DNA from: Apostichopus japonicus
Lineage: Eukaryota; Echinodermata; Holothuroidea; Aspidochirotida; Stichopodidae
Length of the DNA stretch: 64,000 nucleotides
Assembly: GCF_037975245.1 (NCBI RefSeq)
Contig: NC_092579.1
Coordinates: 3,434,001 to 3,498,000, forward strand
Direction of reading: 5' to 3'
Positions 35,444-46,312 of this stretch are shown piece after piece; the stretch's first letter is position 1, and each line of letters starts with the position of its first letter. A model generated the notes under the pieces. The model did no database searches and was not told where the DNA came from. It worked only from the letters and a program-made list of their open reading frames with translations. The position numbers and the translations under genes were made by a program.

Positions 35444-35483
35444 TCTTTCCTGAGGTGGTCATCGTGGAGCTTGTCACAGACAC
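35444..35483 (-). CDS. LUC7L3: LUC7L3 exon 3 (40 bases)
   Basis: GVCDKLHDDHLRK completes the first finger with C59 and H63. A very short exon fixed by phase on both sides. Donor GTAAGG. Confidence 0.9.
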
Positions 35484-35787
35484 CTGAAAAATAAAATAAA
35501 AGATTCACATGGTTGTGTAAATTAGTAACAAAAGTAAATCTTGAACATTGTCTTGGTAACACCTCATAACAGTAGAAACATGTATGTGTGTAACAGGTAC
35601 TGTTCATCTATGGTATACAAGTAGGCCTTACTGAAACATTTGTCTATGAGGCAGCACTGCATGTGTCAATAACTGAAGAAATGAATTGTGAGCACTTTCT
35701 GTGAGAATAATATCTGCGTCTCATTAATACTACAATTGTATGGATAAATGTACTCTAAAGGTTATAGCCTGTATATCGTGTACTTAC

Positions 35788-35854
35788 CTAAGTCAGACCG
35801 TGTATTGGTAAATAACTGATTAGGACAGAAACCACACAGATAGTCCTTGCATAC
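35788..35854 (-). CDS. LUC7L3: LUC7L3 exon 2, first zinc finger
   Basis: VCKDYLCGFCPNQLFTNTR: cysteines of the first finger and the conserved FTNTRSDLG. The acceptor is TTTTTACAG and the donor is GTAAGT. Confidence 0.94.
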
Positions 35855-36010
35855 CTGTAAAAATTGGAAATGGTAAACATCATAAGTGAAGAAGGTTTAA
35901 TATCTGGCATTTTCTGACCAACCATACCAATATGTGAAGCCTCTTGAGTCCTCCCAAAGGACAAATACATAAAGAATGACAAAACAAATTGTGGTATGAG
36001 AATTACAGTA

Positions 36011-36032
36011 CTGATTTCGCTTAACTCCCGTT
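36011..36032 (+). repeat. Left terminal inverted repeat
   Basis: 22 bases, perfect partner at 40181-40202, preceded by TA. Confidence 0.85.
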
Positions 36033-37077
36033 GAAAAAAAATCAACGATCGATAACAAAAGTTAAAAATCGATAAAAAAAGTTGAAAATCGGTTAACTTC
36101 GTTGACAAGATTTAGACTACTGCGGGCACGGTTGTCAACGAAGTTTCAACGAAATTTCCACGAAAGTTATCGCGATCAAAAACCGCAAAGGCAATTCTAG
36201 ACATATCAAGGTTGTGACTTGCGTTGAATCCGTAGTGTAACTACAGCCGTTTTCAGACTCTACCAGAAGTTGCCGAGGAATATTACAAACGTTGCAAAAG
36301 TTTGATTGTATATAAGACGGAGTAAGTTCTGTACTAGGTGTTTGAAAAATGATTTGGCTAGGATAATAAAAACTAGTCTTGGTCGATCGTAACAAGCACA
36401 TTCTATGACTCTTAAGTTATAGGCTAGTATTAAACTAGGATAAGTTTAAGTTAACTCACCAAGGAACGCAGGGTCAGAAAAAACAAGAAAAAAATATCAA
36501 CAATGAGACAGTCGTAGCTGGATATCAAAGAGATCTTTATTTCCAATAAATTCCTGTGTTACTTGACGTACTACAGTACCGTTTACTACAGAACCGCACT
36601 CACTTTCAAACTTTTCTGAGAGCGCATTCCGTCCAAAAAATCTCCCCGACTTCAATGCACGCAAAAAAAAAAAAAAAAAAAAAAAAAACTGTTATTTCCC
36701 CCCTAACCCGTTACTGTAAGTTGCCCGTAAAAGCAGATGGACTGCCCTGGTAAGGTCGCAGCCTGGGTCTGGGCCACCTATAGTATGCTGCTTACATGTG
36801 CATTCCCTACCCTGGATATCCCCACCACCAAACTTTTTTGAAAGGCTTAGTCCAATCATAAACTTGGCTTTGTCAAATTCACGCCTAACTTATGTTAATT
36901 AGCATAGTATTTATCTTCGTGGGGGGTTTAGCACTGCAGAACCTTCATGGCTGGCTGCCTCTAGAAGCAAACATTATTTTACCCCTACTTAGTAGTAGTA
37001 AACGAAATTTTACCCCTGATCGACCTCGCAAGAGGTCCTGCGGGGGATAATAGAATTGTTTTCAAAGAAAAGACAAC

Positions 37078-37109
<32 letters not shown>

Positions 37110-40100
37110 CTGGGGATCAGTTGTCTTTGTTGAGCCAGGGAATGGTTGATAAGTGAAGTATCGTTACAATAGCATTGAATAGAAAGCCATAGAAAGCCTA
37201 CTGTTCGTAATGGAATGGATGTTATATGTTACTTAGTTAATTGAAAACCAAATATTCATTCATATATATATAAGTAGAACAATCCAGCAGGGATAGAAAG
37301 TTTATCTTCAATGAACCAATCAAAAGTCGTGCTATTAATAAAACTTGAAAACACCTGGCCAGCAAGAGAGTTGCAAACAATTGTTTCCATGACTACTAAG
37401 AAAATAAAGCAGTGACTTGGGGCCCACGTTGGGTAGATTTCTGTGGAAAATGAATATATTTTCATTGCTTATTTGAGTATTGTATATTGGGAAGAGCTGA
37501 TCAGACATTACTGGGGAGGGCTTTCAACTGGCCTGACGGCTTTCAACTGGCCTGACGGCATGTGTAAGTTTATTTTAATGAGTAGGGGGAGTTTTTATGA
37601 GTCTCCCGGTATGCGTCACATGAGAAGTAAATGTTTTGTTTTTCGGTTTTATCGTTTTTCAAGTGGAACAACTCATAAAATCATGTCAAATGAAAATAAT
37701 ATATATTTGAATATCCTTCCTTAGTTTTACTAATCAGGAATGCTTGATAAGGCATGCAATGCATCGTTCGAAAATGTCATTTTAAAGTAGAATTGAAAAT
37801 GAACGACATAAAACAATATCTGTGAAGTGTGTGGAGCACAACTTTGAATATTCGTTGTGAAAGAAAACATAATGAACGATGTTTACTGCGTTAATAAATT
37901 TCGCGGAACTGGTATAGAGAAATTACGTACTGCAGCTTACGTCAGAAAAGCTCATAAATGACACAGGTGGATAGAGCGCATCAAAATTCGGTTTAGGAAA
38001 TCCCTATACAGCCGACCGTTTTCGAGTTATAAGCGATTTTGTGTTTTTGCGATATGGTTTTCAGTATATTTTCATTGAATAAGGGCGTTTTGTTGTGTGT
38101 GTTTAAATAAGGGTGTGACCTATCAGATATTTCGCTAACCGTTTCACCGTATCGCCTGCCGGTCGGTTTAACGTTTAAACGCCGTTTCCCGATCGCGGCT
38201 TTTTCGACGCACCGTTACTGGACTTTTAATGAAAATAGGACGTTATGAGTACAATAATTAAGGTTTTCTTTTCCAGCAGGTAGCAATTCAGGCAGCAAGA
38301 CAACGATCAATGTATGTTAATTACTTAATTAATTAGGCCCAATAATATTGCGAACCTTTCGTGTAATAATAATTGCCTAACACACATGATCAGTATTCGT
38401 GGTCTTCAGAAGTTCAGATCACTGAATTTATATAACTCGGCCTTCGGCAACGTCGTAACTTTTGAAGAAAAAAAAAACAATATATTTGTCTATCAATCAC
38501 AAGATTTTAAACAAAAACTCGCATAAATTAGCAAACTTAAACACCTTTCCTACTTACTCATTAAAAGTTATGTTAAGAAAACAAATTACGCACGCACGTG
38601 TTGTGCGATGGGTTGTAAAAATCAAGCTGAAACTGGTTCGAGCAGCCTCCGATTTCATTTTCTTTCTCTTGTGTCACATACATGATACAGTACCTTACAT
38701 TTGATACAAAAGTTATTTCAAACAACAGCTTCCCAAAATTTGTGTCGCAATAGGTTAAGATTTAACCACGCTGCGCAGTACCATTCATAATTTGCATATT
38801 ACACTCGGCGTCCAGATGGCAGGAGAATATAACATCATGTTCAATGTGTTGTGTCGTTCCCATGGTGCGATGAACTTGGGCAACTTGCCAAGTTCGAATG
38901 TCAATGACCTACTTATGTTCTGTGACCAATGTCAGTGGGGAATTATGTGTGTAAAAACTCGAGTTTTTCCATTTGTTATATATATAGAAGTTTTTCCGTA
39001 AGCGGAGCGAATTTTAGGGCGGCTCGTTGATTGTGAGGAAGCACTTATCTAAGCATCAATATTTGTGAAAAAATATCGTAAGTTTTTCATTTTCATTCAT
39101 TTTCTTTTATGTTTGCCGCAATCGCGCCCGCAATGCATGCACAGCATAATATCAGGTGTGAAAAAATGGCTGTACACGTGCGGACCTGAGAGAGCAAACT
39201 GGCCTTGTGTTGTTAATGTTATGACGGTACTTTCTAGAACGGCCATTTGCGTCTTTTGGGGTCAACATATTTTCACACAGGATTTCACCATGCCATTGAT
39301 CGATGTACACGGGTGATATGTCGCAAATATAAACTGAGAAAACGAATTGACGACACTATCATGACTATTGGCCTACTACTTTAGTTATATTAAACACATT
39401 ATTCATGACTAAAACATTGTTTTTCTGTTTTTATAGATAGTTTGCAGTACATTACTAAGTTCTTTACATATTTTAAAATAATTTTCATGTTTAAAAGTAA
39501 ACAAAATAGAAAAAATAAAAAGAGAAAACGCCTTTTTGAAAAATGGAAGCGTCCTCGCAGAATGGGCGGGGCATCTTTATTTTGCTTCAAGTTACATGTT
39601 TTCGCTCAGAAACAAAGTTTCATACTCCAACTCTAATAAAAAAAACAAATTTACATCTCTAAAAATTAACTATTTTTCGTAATCTGCAAGTAAACCAAGT
39701 TTATATGTCCATTCATTGTTATTTAAATGGTTAAACAGCACTCTAATTTATCTGGAAGGGTGCCTCGTGGTACATAGCTTTGACTGCAATCTCTCTTACG
39801 TCCTGGCGAAGTTAAGACTTATGTCACTGTGTTTGGGGTTCACAGTTAGAAAACGTCCCCCATCAGTTTCACTACATGTTTCTTTGAGTGTCACTACTCA
39901 TGCAAGTACAGGAATGCTCTTGAGAAAATTCCTGCCTTCAAACGACTGTTCCAAAGTCTAATCAATACTAATAAACGAAGTTGCTCGTTTTCCGACGTTT
40001 CGCGTAACCACACATTGACCTTCTATTTCGTTTAAAAAAGAATTTCAACGTATCGTTGAAAATTCCACGAAGGAAATGACTGAAATAACCAATCGTTAAA

Positions 40101-40180
40101 ATTCGGGGAATTTCGATAAAAATCAGGGAATTTCGATGACAAAACGTGGAAATTCGGTTATTTTCCTTTTAACGAATTTT

Positions 40181-40202
40181 AACGGGAGTTAAGCGAAATC
40201 AG
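40181..40202 (-). repeat. Right terminal inverted repeat
   Basis: Reverse complement of the left repeat, followed by TA. Confidence 0.85.
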
Positions 40203-40987
40203 TATAGTCAGTATTGCGAAGTTCGCCATACTGCGAAAATCGGCCACCCTTAAGAAACACACGATTTCACCATGACAACCTATAGCAACAGCCAATTTCA
40301 CGAAAAATTACGAAGCTACAGTTATTTTCTCTCCAAAATGACCCGTGTGCAAGAAATTACTTACATATTTGTCAATAAAATGACGAAAGATCTATGAAGT
40401 CTGTTATAATTACTGAAAAAGCAACAGCGCCACCAATTTTTACCAGCGCCACACTGTAGGTTGCGTGGCCGAAATTCGCAATACTCTAGCAAGAAATACC
40501 AGTTCCACAATCACGAAGAATTTTCTTGGAAAACAACGTGAAAACAGTTTGCAGGAAAGAAAGTTTGGCGGTTTATCATACTAAAACACAATTCTCCCAC
40601 CATATGAAGTATATTTTCTGGTGATTTATACCAGAAGATTTAGTTTTGGGGTGTTTTAAGTCTTAAGTGGGCGAACTTCGAAGTCACCATCCTACTGTAG
40701 GGTTAGGAAGTAGGGTTAGGAATGGTACGGATTCTAAATTAGTACCGTCTTTTTCCGCCTTGAAACTTGCGAATCCTGCGTGAAACTGCATATTAGCCTA
40801 GAAGGTAAAACTAGCCTTACAAGAAGGATAACTTTGAATTAAGCCTAGCCTAGGCCTTACTTAGGCTACTTTCTAGCATTACGTTACTGCCGTACGTTAG
40901 TCATGTGATATTTTCATAAAGGATAGACCTAGGCTATTTCAACATATATCACGCAAGGGTGTGTAAGTTTCTTTTAAAATGTCTTAC

Positions 40988-41089
40988 GTCCGGCTCTTCC
41001 CAGCCTTTTGCTTGAAATTTCTCATTAGGTAAAACATTACGATTTTTCCCCATCAATTCATCAAGAAGAGCAGCCGCGGTGTCCGCCAT
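40988..41089 (-). CDS. LUC7L3: LUC7L3 exon 1
   Basis: 34 codons from ATG (context AAACATGG): MADTAAALLDELMGKNRN. Donor GTAAGA. The intron after it is 5.1 kb and carries a 4.2-kb inverted-repeat element. Confidence 0.93.
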
Positions 41090-41560
41090 GTTTGATGATA
41101 GTGATATCAGTGTATGGCCAGGTACCTATTCTCTTAGAAATTACAAGACCAAGAAATCCCAAAAGTCAAGTATTTTCGGTATAATATTGACTTTCTAGCG
41201 TTAAGAAATATTATGCAAACTTTTATCCTAGTTTTTACAATTTATGTTGCGCGTAGCTGTCGTTCAAGTTAATATTGCCATTCGATACTGCCCACGGAAG
41301 TAAAGTTGCGATCACAAAGACAGTGGTACTGTACTGTCGCGAGCACGTCTCGCGGTTGTAACAGCATGCTCGGTGCATCGTGCGTATATAGCAATCGCAA
41401 ATAGGCGGGAAATTACACAGCGTTATAATTAAATTGACCACGGGCCTTTCCGTGAGTTACAGTCGGTCGTGCCCGGTGTTTTGTTCAATGTCTAGCCCAT
41501 ACTGATGAGTTGACCCATTTCTTAATGGCGATTGTGGTTTTGCAATACTGCGAATGTCTG
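41090..41560. promoter_or_regulatory. Probable shared promoter region between LUC7L3 and the divergent small gene
   Basis: It lies between the LUC7L3 start (minus) and a plus-strand unit and has several CpG-containing stretches near 41330-41470. The head-to-head layout suggests bidirectional transcription. No core element was identified with confidence. Confidence 0.4.
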
Positions 41561-42301
41561 CTCTGAATGCCAACGGACTACGAAGTATTTGGACTCCAAA
41601 TTACCGTTGGGACCAACGTTACTCAGTACTTCTAAGTTAGTACTAGTAGTAGAAGTACTTGTTGTTGTAGTACTAGGCTACTATCGTCATCAAGCCTTGG
41701 TAGGCTGGTCCTATCCTGCCGTTCCTGGCACCGTACGTGGTATGTGGATAATAATTATTCGCTTTAAGCCTACGTACACGGTGTTGTGTTTGCCAAGTCT
41801 TTAAAAGCAAAGTCTAACAGGTTTTGCCCATTACTTCCACACATTGAAATAAAATTTCAATGACACTTTACCTTTTGCAAGCATTAAATATTAGTTTTGG
41901 TAGCAAAGGCCTACTCCAAAATTGCCTCATTAACTTACGCATTAACTTAAGTCGTCAATATACCATTGTCTCTAAGAAGACCCTGTAGAGGTTTTCACTA
42001 GGTAAACCTTACCCCTTGCTGTGCAGGTGACAGGTTGGTCAATCGATCATGGCACATTCCATGTTCTATATCCTAACTATTTAGCAATGAGAGCCCACAT
42101 GTTTTTGAACTTTTGTGAAAAAGCCACTTTACTCACCAGTAAAAGAGAAGGCCTAAAATTACCTCCATTTACCACATGTAGGCTACTCTGAGATCTGAGT
42201 AAGAACAACATAAGCTACAGCTTGAAAACATGTTTTGAAAGAGATGTTCTTCTCCTCTTGCTATTTTCCTTCATTGGTAACTTTGACTTTGTTACCCACA
42301 G

Positions 42302-42446
42302 ATCAAGAATCCCAATGGATATCATCAGTTGTCTAGAGCCTGAAACACTTGGCTATTATCTAGCACTCATTCCATCAACAGTTGTTGTTGCTACATTTTG
42401 CATATTCTTGAACTGGCTTGGATTGAAATTCTTCAAACACAACTAA
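42302..42446 (+). CDS. PIGY-like small membrane protein, C-terminal exon
   Basis: After a strong pyrimidine tract and CCCACAG acceptor the frame reads MDIISCLEPETLGYYLALIP, then a hydrophobic segment and NWLGLKFFKHN. PIGY, a small subunit of the enzyme that starts GPI-anchor synthesis in the ER membrane, has the same distance from its cysteine to the end and a closing W.G.K.F.HN. In this reading the exon begins with one base of a split codon, so an upstream exon with a first membrane segment is expected; I could not find it. If translation starts at the ATG at 42314 the product is 43 residues with one membrane segment. The upstream leucine-rich reading is probably the splice pyrimidine tract. 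Confidence 0.5.
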
Positions 42447-42461
42447 CAAACCAGATCGACA

Positions 42462-42739
42462 ATGGACCAAGACTCAAGACAATATGATAGCAAGTTAGTA
42501 GAGGAGCTGTTTGGAATTAATGAAAGTCAGCAGAAACTTGTTGGGTACACTAAATCCCAACCACAGACAACTCTTACATTGCTGTTATGTAGAGTGAATG
42601 GATCTCCTGAAGATGTGTTGACTCTCAGCCTGTCTGTTTTATCTTTTGATCTGGGAACACCAGTTTCTTCTTACACAAGGATCTTGTGTTTGCATTTTCA
42701 TTGTTTAAGAAGCTCATTTAATAATTGGAACATGTTCAG
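42462..42739 (+). CDS. Unrecognised 145-residue protein, exon 1
   Basis: 92 codons plus two bases. Includes ESQQKLVGYTKSQPQTTLTL and GSPEDVLTLSLSVLSF. The reading would stay open to 42764, but the CAG|GTATGA junction joins perfectly to the next exon. Confidence 0.58.
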
Positions 42740-43104
42740 GTATGAGTTCCCTTGTTGTATATAATGTATGGTATTCACAACCTTACCAGTTAAATGTAGT
42801 ATCCATTTAGTGAATTATTGCTGTACAAGGTGTTCATCCAACCTAATACATGTATGCTCATTTGGAGTTGGGTTATATTTTTGCATTCCGTACAGTATTT
42901 TAATTATGTTGTACAATTTGTAAATTAGACACTAGTACAACCACTCCTCTACAACAGACTGATTTTCAGCCAACCATGTACAGCGGCAGTCAGATGATCA
43001 ATGATGAATGTTGGGCACATTTTCTTGTGTCTGAAGATTATTTGATATTACAGTCTACAGGACTTGAATCCTTAGAACACTGGTGACATTCTAAATGTTT
43101 TCAG

Positions 43105-43264
43105 TGTATTTAAGCATACCTTGTCAGGCATTGCTGGGCTATGGATTGAAGGCCCCTCATTTAAACCTATTGCTAACCTCAAAAGTGAATTTCTTTCCTG
43201 GTTTAACAACAACCAATCCGTTATTGCTATTCAGAATTTCAATATACATGTTGACAAATGGTGA
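43105..43264 (+). CDS. Unrecognised 145-residue protein, exon 2
   Basis: 52 codons after the split serine: VFKHTLSGIAGLWIEGPSFK, then WFNNNQSVIAIQNFNIHVDK and W, then TGA. Composition looks coding. Confidence 0.58.
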
Positions 43265-45621
43265 CAGTGGTAACCATGCATGTATCTAACATTGAGCAAG
43301 CTGGAGCTAAATTATTGTATCACCCCATAATTTACCATTAGGAAATTATATACAGCTAACATATACCCTGCACCTTGGGTAACCCTCTCCTATCAGAGCC
43401 CTTTGTTTCTGAGTTCTGGTCCCTCAATGGCTTGGCCACCTGGTTCTGCCTGTTCAGAAATACTTCCTGTTGCAACATTTCTGGGAAATGTTCTCTCCTA
43501 GTCTCATAACTAGGTGAGGTTACCTTAATTAGGACAAGGAATTGAGCTGTTTGGTTTCTGCTAAACCAACCTCAACTTTACCACTGTAGTAAGAGAATGT
43601 CTTGTGTCCCTTTGTAAATCCCTTATACATTTGAGATATATGTAGTGTATGTTTTATATGCATAACTGGCATTTTTTAAGGTGAGGGACCTACAAAGTGT
43701 ATGGACACTAGCATCTTATAGGGGAATACACCCTTCGTCATATCATCTCATATACAACCATATGAAATCAGTAACGATAAAGTTACATTGATGGTATGGC
43801 GATCCCCAAATTCTGAGTTTGCTGTTTGGCAAAAATACACCTTACGGAATGTTATGTTCCACAGTTTCAAAACTATGCAATGTATAGTTAATGTGTATAT
43901 AATATGTAATATACTTGTAATAAAAGTCACAATACTATTTCAACTGCTGACGTGTGATAGGTGTCATCTTTCTCTCATCTAGTTTAAACCTGTGTACTTG
44001 AGAAGCTCAAATTTCACAAAGACATCTCTTGGTACATGATCGTAACAAAGTGATGTTTTCTTTTTGAGAGAAGCAGTGGCAAACTGCCTTTTCTGGGGGG
44101 GGGGGGGGGGGTCTGATGAGTGCAAGAGTTGGAACAGAGCATAGGTATATTTTACATAGGCTTATATTTCATGAGGATAAGGCTTGCAACCTACTGTATT
44201 TTGTCTTGAACATTGAAACTTTTGGAGAGATGCCATGGTTCTCTACCCCAATTTGGTCATTTCACACTTAGTTTGCTCCTTGTGTTGCAATGGGCAAGAG
44301 TTATGTCTCTTGCCACCCCAAACCGGTTATCCTAATGGGAGGTGGGTGGGTGGGTGGGAGGGGGGATGGGAGGGCAGTTGAACCTTGTGTTGAGAATGTT
44401 TTTAAAACCTTTTGAAACGATGCTAAATTTGGTCCATATTTGACCATACATGGTACTGTATTTGTTTGGATTAAAAATATTCAGTTTGGGAAAATCCTGA
44501 TCATGTATGTGAGGCAAATCTGAGCGAGCCCCACAGTTGATCTCTGTTACATAAATTTCATAACAACTATTCAACACAAAATCCATTTATCAATACAATT
44601 GATGGACTATTGCACAAAGAATTAATACTTGGTGTGTTACTGGTTAGGAGAGGCATATTATGAACCAGCCATGGATTCAATGAAATTTCTACTGACACTA
44701 TGATATACACTCACTACCATGTGAATTTGTCTTTCAAGCTTGTAGAAATATATAATAAAAAAAAGTATGTGGATGAACAAGTAAGTTGTAAACGTCTGTA
44801 TTTATTGCACAAGAAGGTTCTATGCTTGAAGCATTTTACTGAAAGAATAATAACTTTAACAGTACACTGTCCAATTTTAAGATCAATACTGTACCTGGAA
44901 AGCTTGTTCAAAAAAAACATGGCAGTCATCAAACTAGATGATACTGTCCTATCTCCTACACAAACTTGATTACAAAGTCAGAGTGAACAAGCAATATTTT
45001 GCATAGTCATGGAATGTAATTCAAATTAAACTAACCAGTCCTTATGACATAAGCAGAACATGTTGAAGCACCACTTTACATTTAAACTGTGTGGTTGAGC
45101 CCTGGTATTCATTGTTGGGGTCACCAAAAAGTTTTGGAGGGTTGCCAAGTAAATCAGAAGAGAAAGTAATTGATAGGCTTGAAAAAACATAAATAGCCAA
45201 TATCACCATTTCGGAAAACCAAACATCCTTATATAAATTTCTCAACGGGAATATCTCTTCACGGGAGACCCTTCTCCAGGCCACAATATTCACAACTGGA
45301 CAATCCCCTAGGTAATGAAGATGAAAACTCGGGTCACCAAACAAAAAAGTTTGAAATACCAGCCTTCCCAGGGTGGCTGATGAAGGCTGTTGAAGTATTT
45401 ATGCAGAGACGATTGCATAAAGATAATGTTGGACAACTGATACTTGATACACCTTGGTAAATTTTGCCCTAATCATCCTGAGGGCATTGAATCCATAAAT
45501 TCATCAAATACATCTTGCCACAGAAACACATGACTCAGTTATACTTCTCTCTAGTGCAGCAATGTCCTCTTTGGCGAGGCAGGCCTCATATGTAGTGTAA
45601 TAGCCAGTATTTAAAGGATGC
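43265..45621. other. Intergenic region between convergent units
   Basis: No convincing exon. A long G-run lies near 44095-44112 and a GTGGGTGG-type tract near 44340-44373. A minus-strand AATAAA at 44801-44806 is a candidate CCDC33 poly(A) signal. Confidence 0.45.
43919..43924 (+). terminator. Candidate poly(A) signal of the PIGY-like/145-residue unit
   Basis: AATAAA in GTAATAAAAGTC, 655 bases after the TGA at 43264. Confidence 0.4.
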
Positions 45622-45838
45622 TCAAATGGATGGCAGCATATTTGACTTGCTTTGTAATTTACTTCTATTTGGCTCCACCACATATGATGAGAGGGGGTGG
45701 GGGGGGAGGTTGGTGAGGTCACAATGGTCAGGGGTCCCAGCTGCTGCAGTTTGGCCAAACAAAGGAGCAGACTGTAACTCCATACGGTGTACCATTTTGA
45801 GATATAGCATCGCATATATGGTTTCCACATCCTCGTCA
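45622..45838 (-). CDS. CCDC33: CCDC33 terminal exon (probable)
   Basis: One base then 71 codons and TGA: DEDVETIYAMLYLKMVHRME, then LTNLPPHPLSSYVVEPNRSK. Joined by phase 2 to the exon at 48633. Acceptor CTACACATGCAG. I cannot align it to a known CCDC33 end; a second open frame overlaps it. Confidence 0.5.
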
Positions 45839-46312
45839 CTGCATGTGTAGAGATGAGGGCATAGTTTAGAACAATGGACTTGTCCTGGAGTATGGTTGGC
45901 GTTGAGGTGGCCTCTGGCTCATGTACCTTCTGTCAGCATAATTATCAACCTATCAACAGAACACACACAACATGAATAAATAATCTCTCAAATCAGGCTT
46001 AACCTACTATATGAAAACAAGATATTGTCATATTGTTTACCACTCTTACATGAGAGAGAAGTTTATCAACCGAATAAATAAACACTTTGCACACTCTGTT
46101 CCACACCTCCAACCTCACCACACCGCTTCCCCTCCCATCCCCCCAAAAAAAATCTTTAATTATATGTATCCCTTAAACTCCATAAATCTAAAATTGCTGT
46201 TGTGGTTCTTGCCTTCCTAACAGCTGAGAATTATAGCTGCATCATGTATAAATAAAATAAACTAAACAGGAGCTAGTTTTTGAATGGTTTGAGAATGCCA
46301 TAATCACGGTTG

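Larger units (their letters stand above)
36011..40202. mobile_element. 4.2-kb inverted-repeat DNA element in LUC7L3 intron 1
   Basis: A perfect 22-bp inverted repeat: 36011-36032 starts CTGATTTCGCTTAACTCCCG and 40181-40202 is its reverse complement. TA flanks both ends, as expected for a TA target duplication. Subterminal sequence on both sides is rich in CGTTGAA/TTCAACG motifs. No long open frame, so it is non-autonomous or decayed. An A-run (36663-36689) and a T-run (37080-37109) bracket an inner block that may be a nested insertion. A short THAP-like coding stretch is visible near 38580-38680. The superfamily is not assigned. Confidence 0.7.
28485..41089 (-). other. LUC7L3: LUC7L3 gene, complete coding region, nine exons
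   Basis: This is a LUC7-family U1 snRNP-associated splicing factor. Exons on the minus strand, 5' to 3': 40988-41089, 35788-35854, 35444-35483, 34641-34779, 32968-33141, 32526-32699, 31378-31622, 30655-30914 and 28485-28666. All phases agree and give 460 residues (human LUC7L3 is 432). N-terminal LLDELMGKNRN; first zinc finger with C36, C41, C44, C59 and H63; coiled coil about 117-174; second finger with C193, C196, H212 and H218 in EKQMEVCQICGAFLIV; then an RE/RS-rich region about 240-390 and an acidic tail. LUC7 proteins contact the 5' splice site-U1 duplex in the nucleus. QSRVDDHLMGKQHMGYA is nearly diagnostic for LUC7L3 rather than LUC7L/LUC7L2. Confidence 0.95.
42462..43264 (+). other. 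Unrecognised two-exon gene, 145 residues
   Basis: Exon 42462-42739 (donor GTATGA) and exon 43105-43264 (acceptor TGTTTTCAG) share phase 2 and end in TGA. The ATG lies 15 bases after the PIGY-like stop and in another frame, so both may sit on one mRNA. An AATAAA at 43919-43924 could end it. The protein starts MDQDSRQYDSKLVEELFG and has a folded-domain look without signal peptide or obvious repeats. No family recognised. Confidence 0.6.

Noticed and set aside
36663-37109. SINE flanked by A-run and T-run
   Set aside because: No Pol III boxes or target duplication could be identified; noted only as a possible nested block.
42222-42301. Upstream extension of the PIGY-like frame (LLLLLFSFIGNFDF)
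   Set aside because: It starts at TTG, not ATG, and is best explained as a splice pyrimidine tract before CCCACAG, although the length would match PIGY.
45504-45839. Alternative minus frame ending ALERSITESCVSVARCI
   Set aside because: It overlaps the chosen CCDC33 last exon but does not fit the splice phase from 48633; it remains possible if another donor is used.
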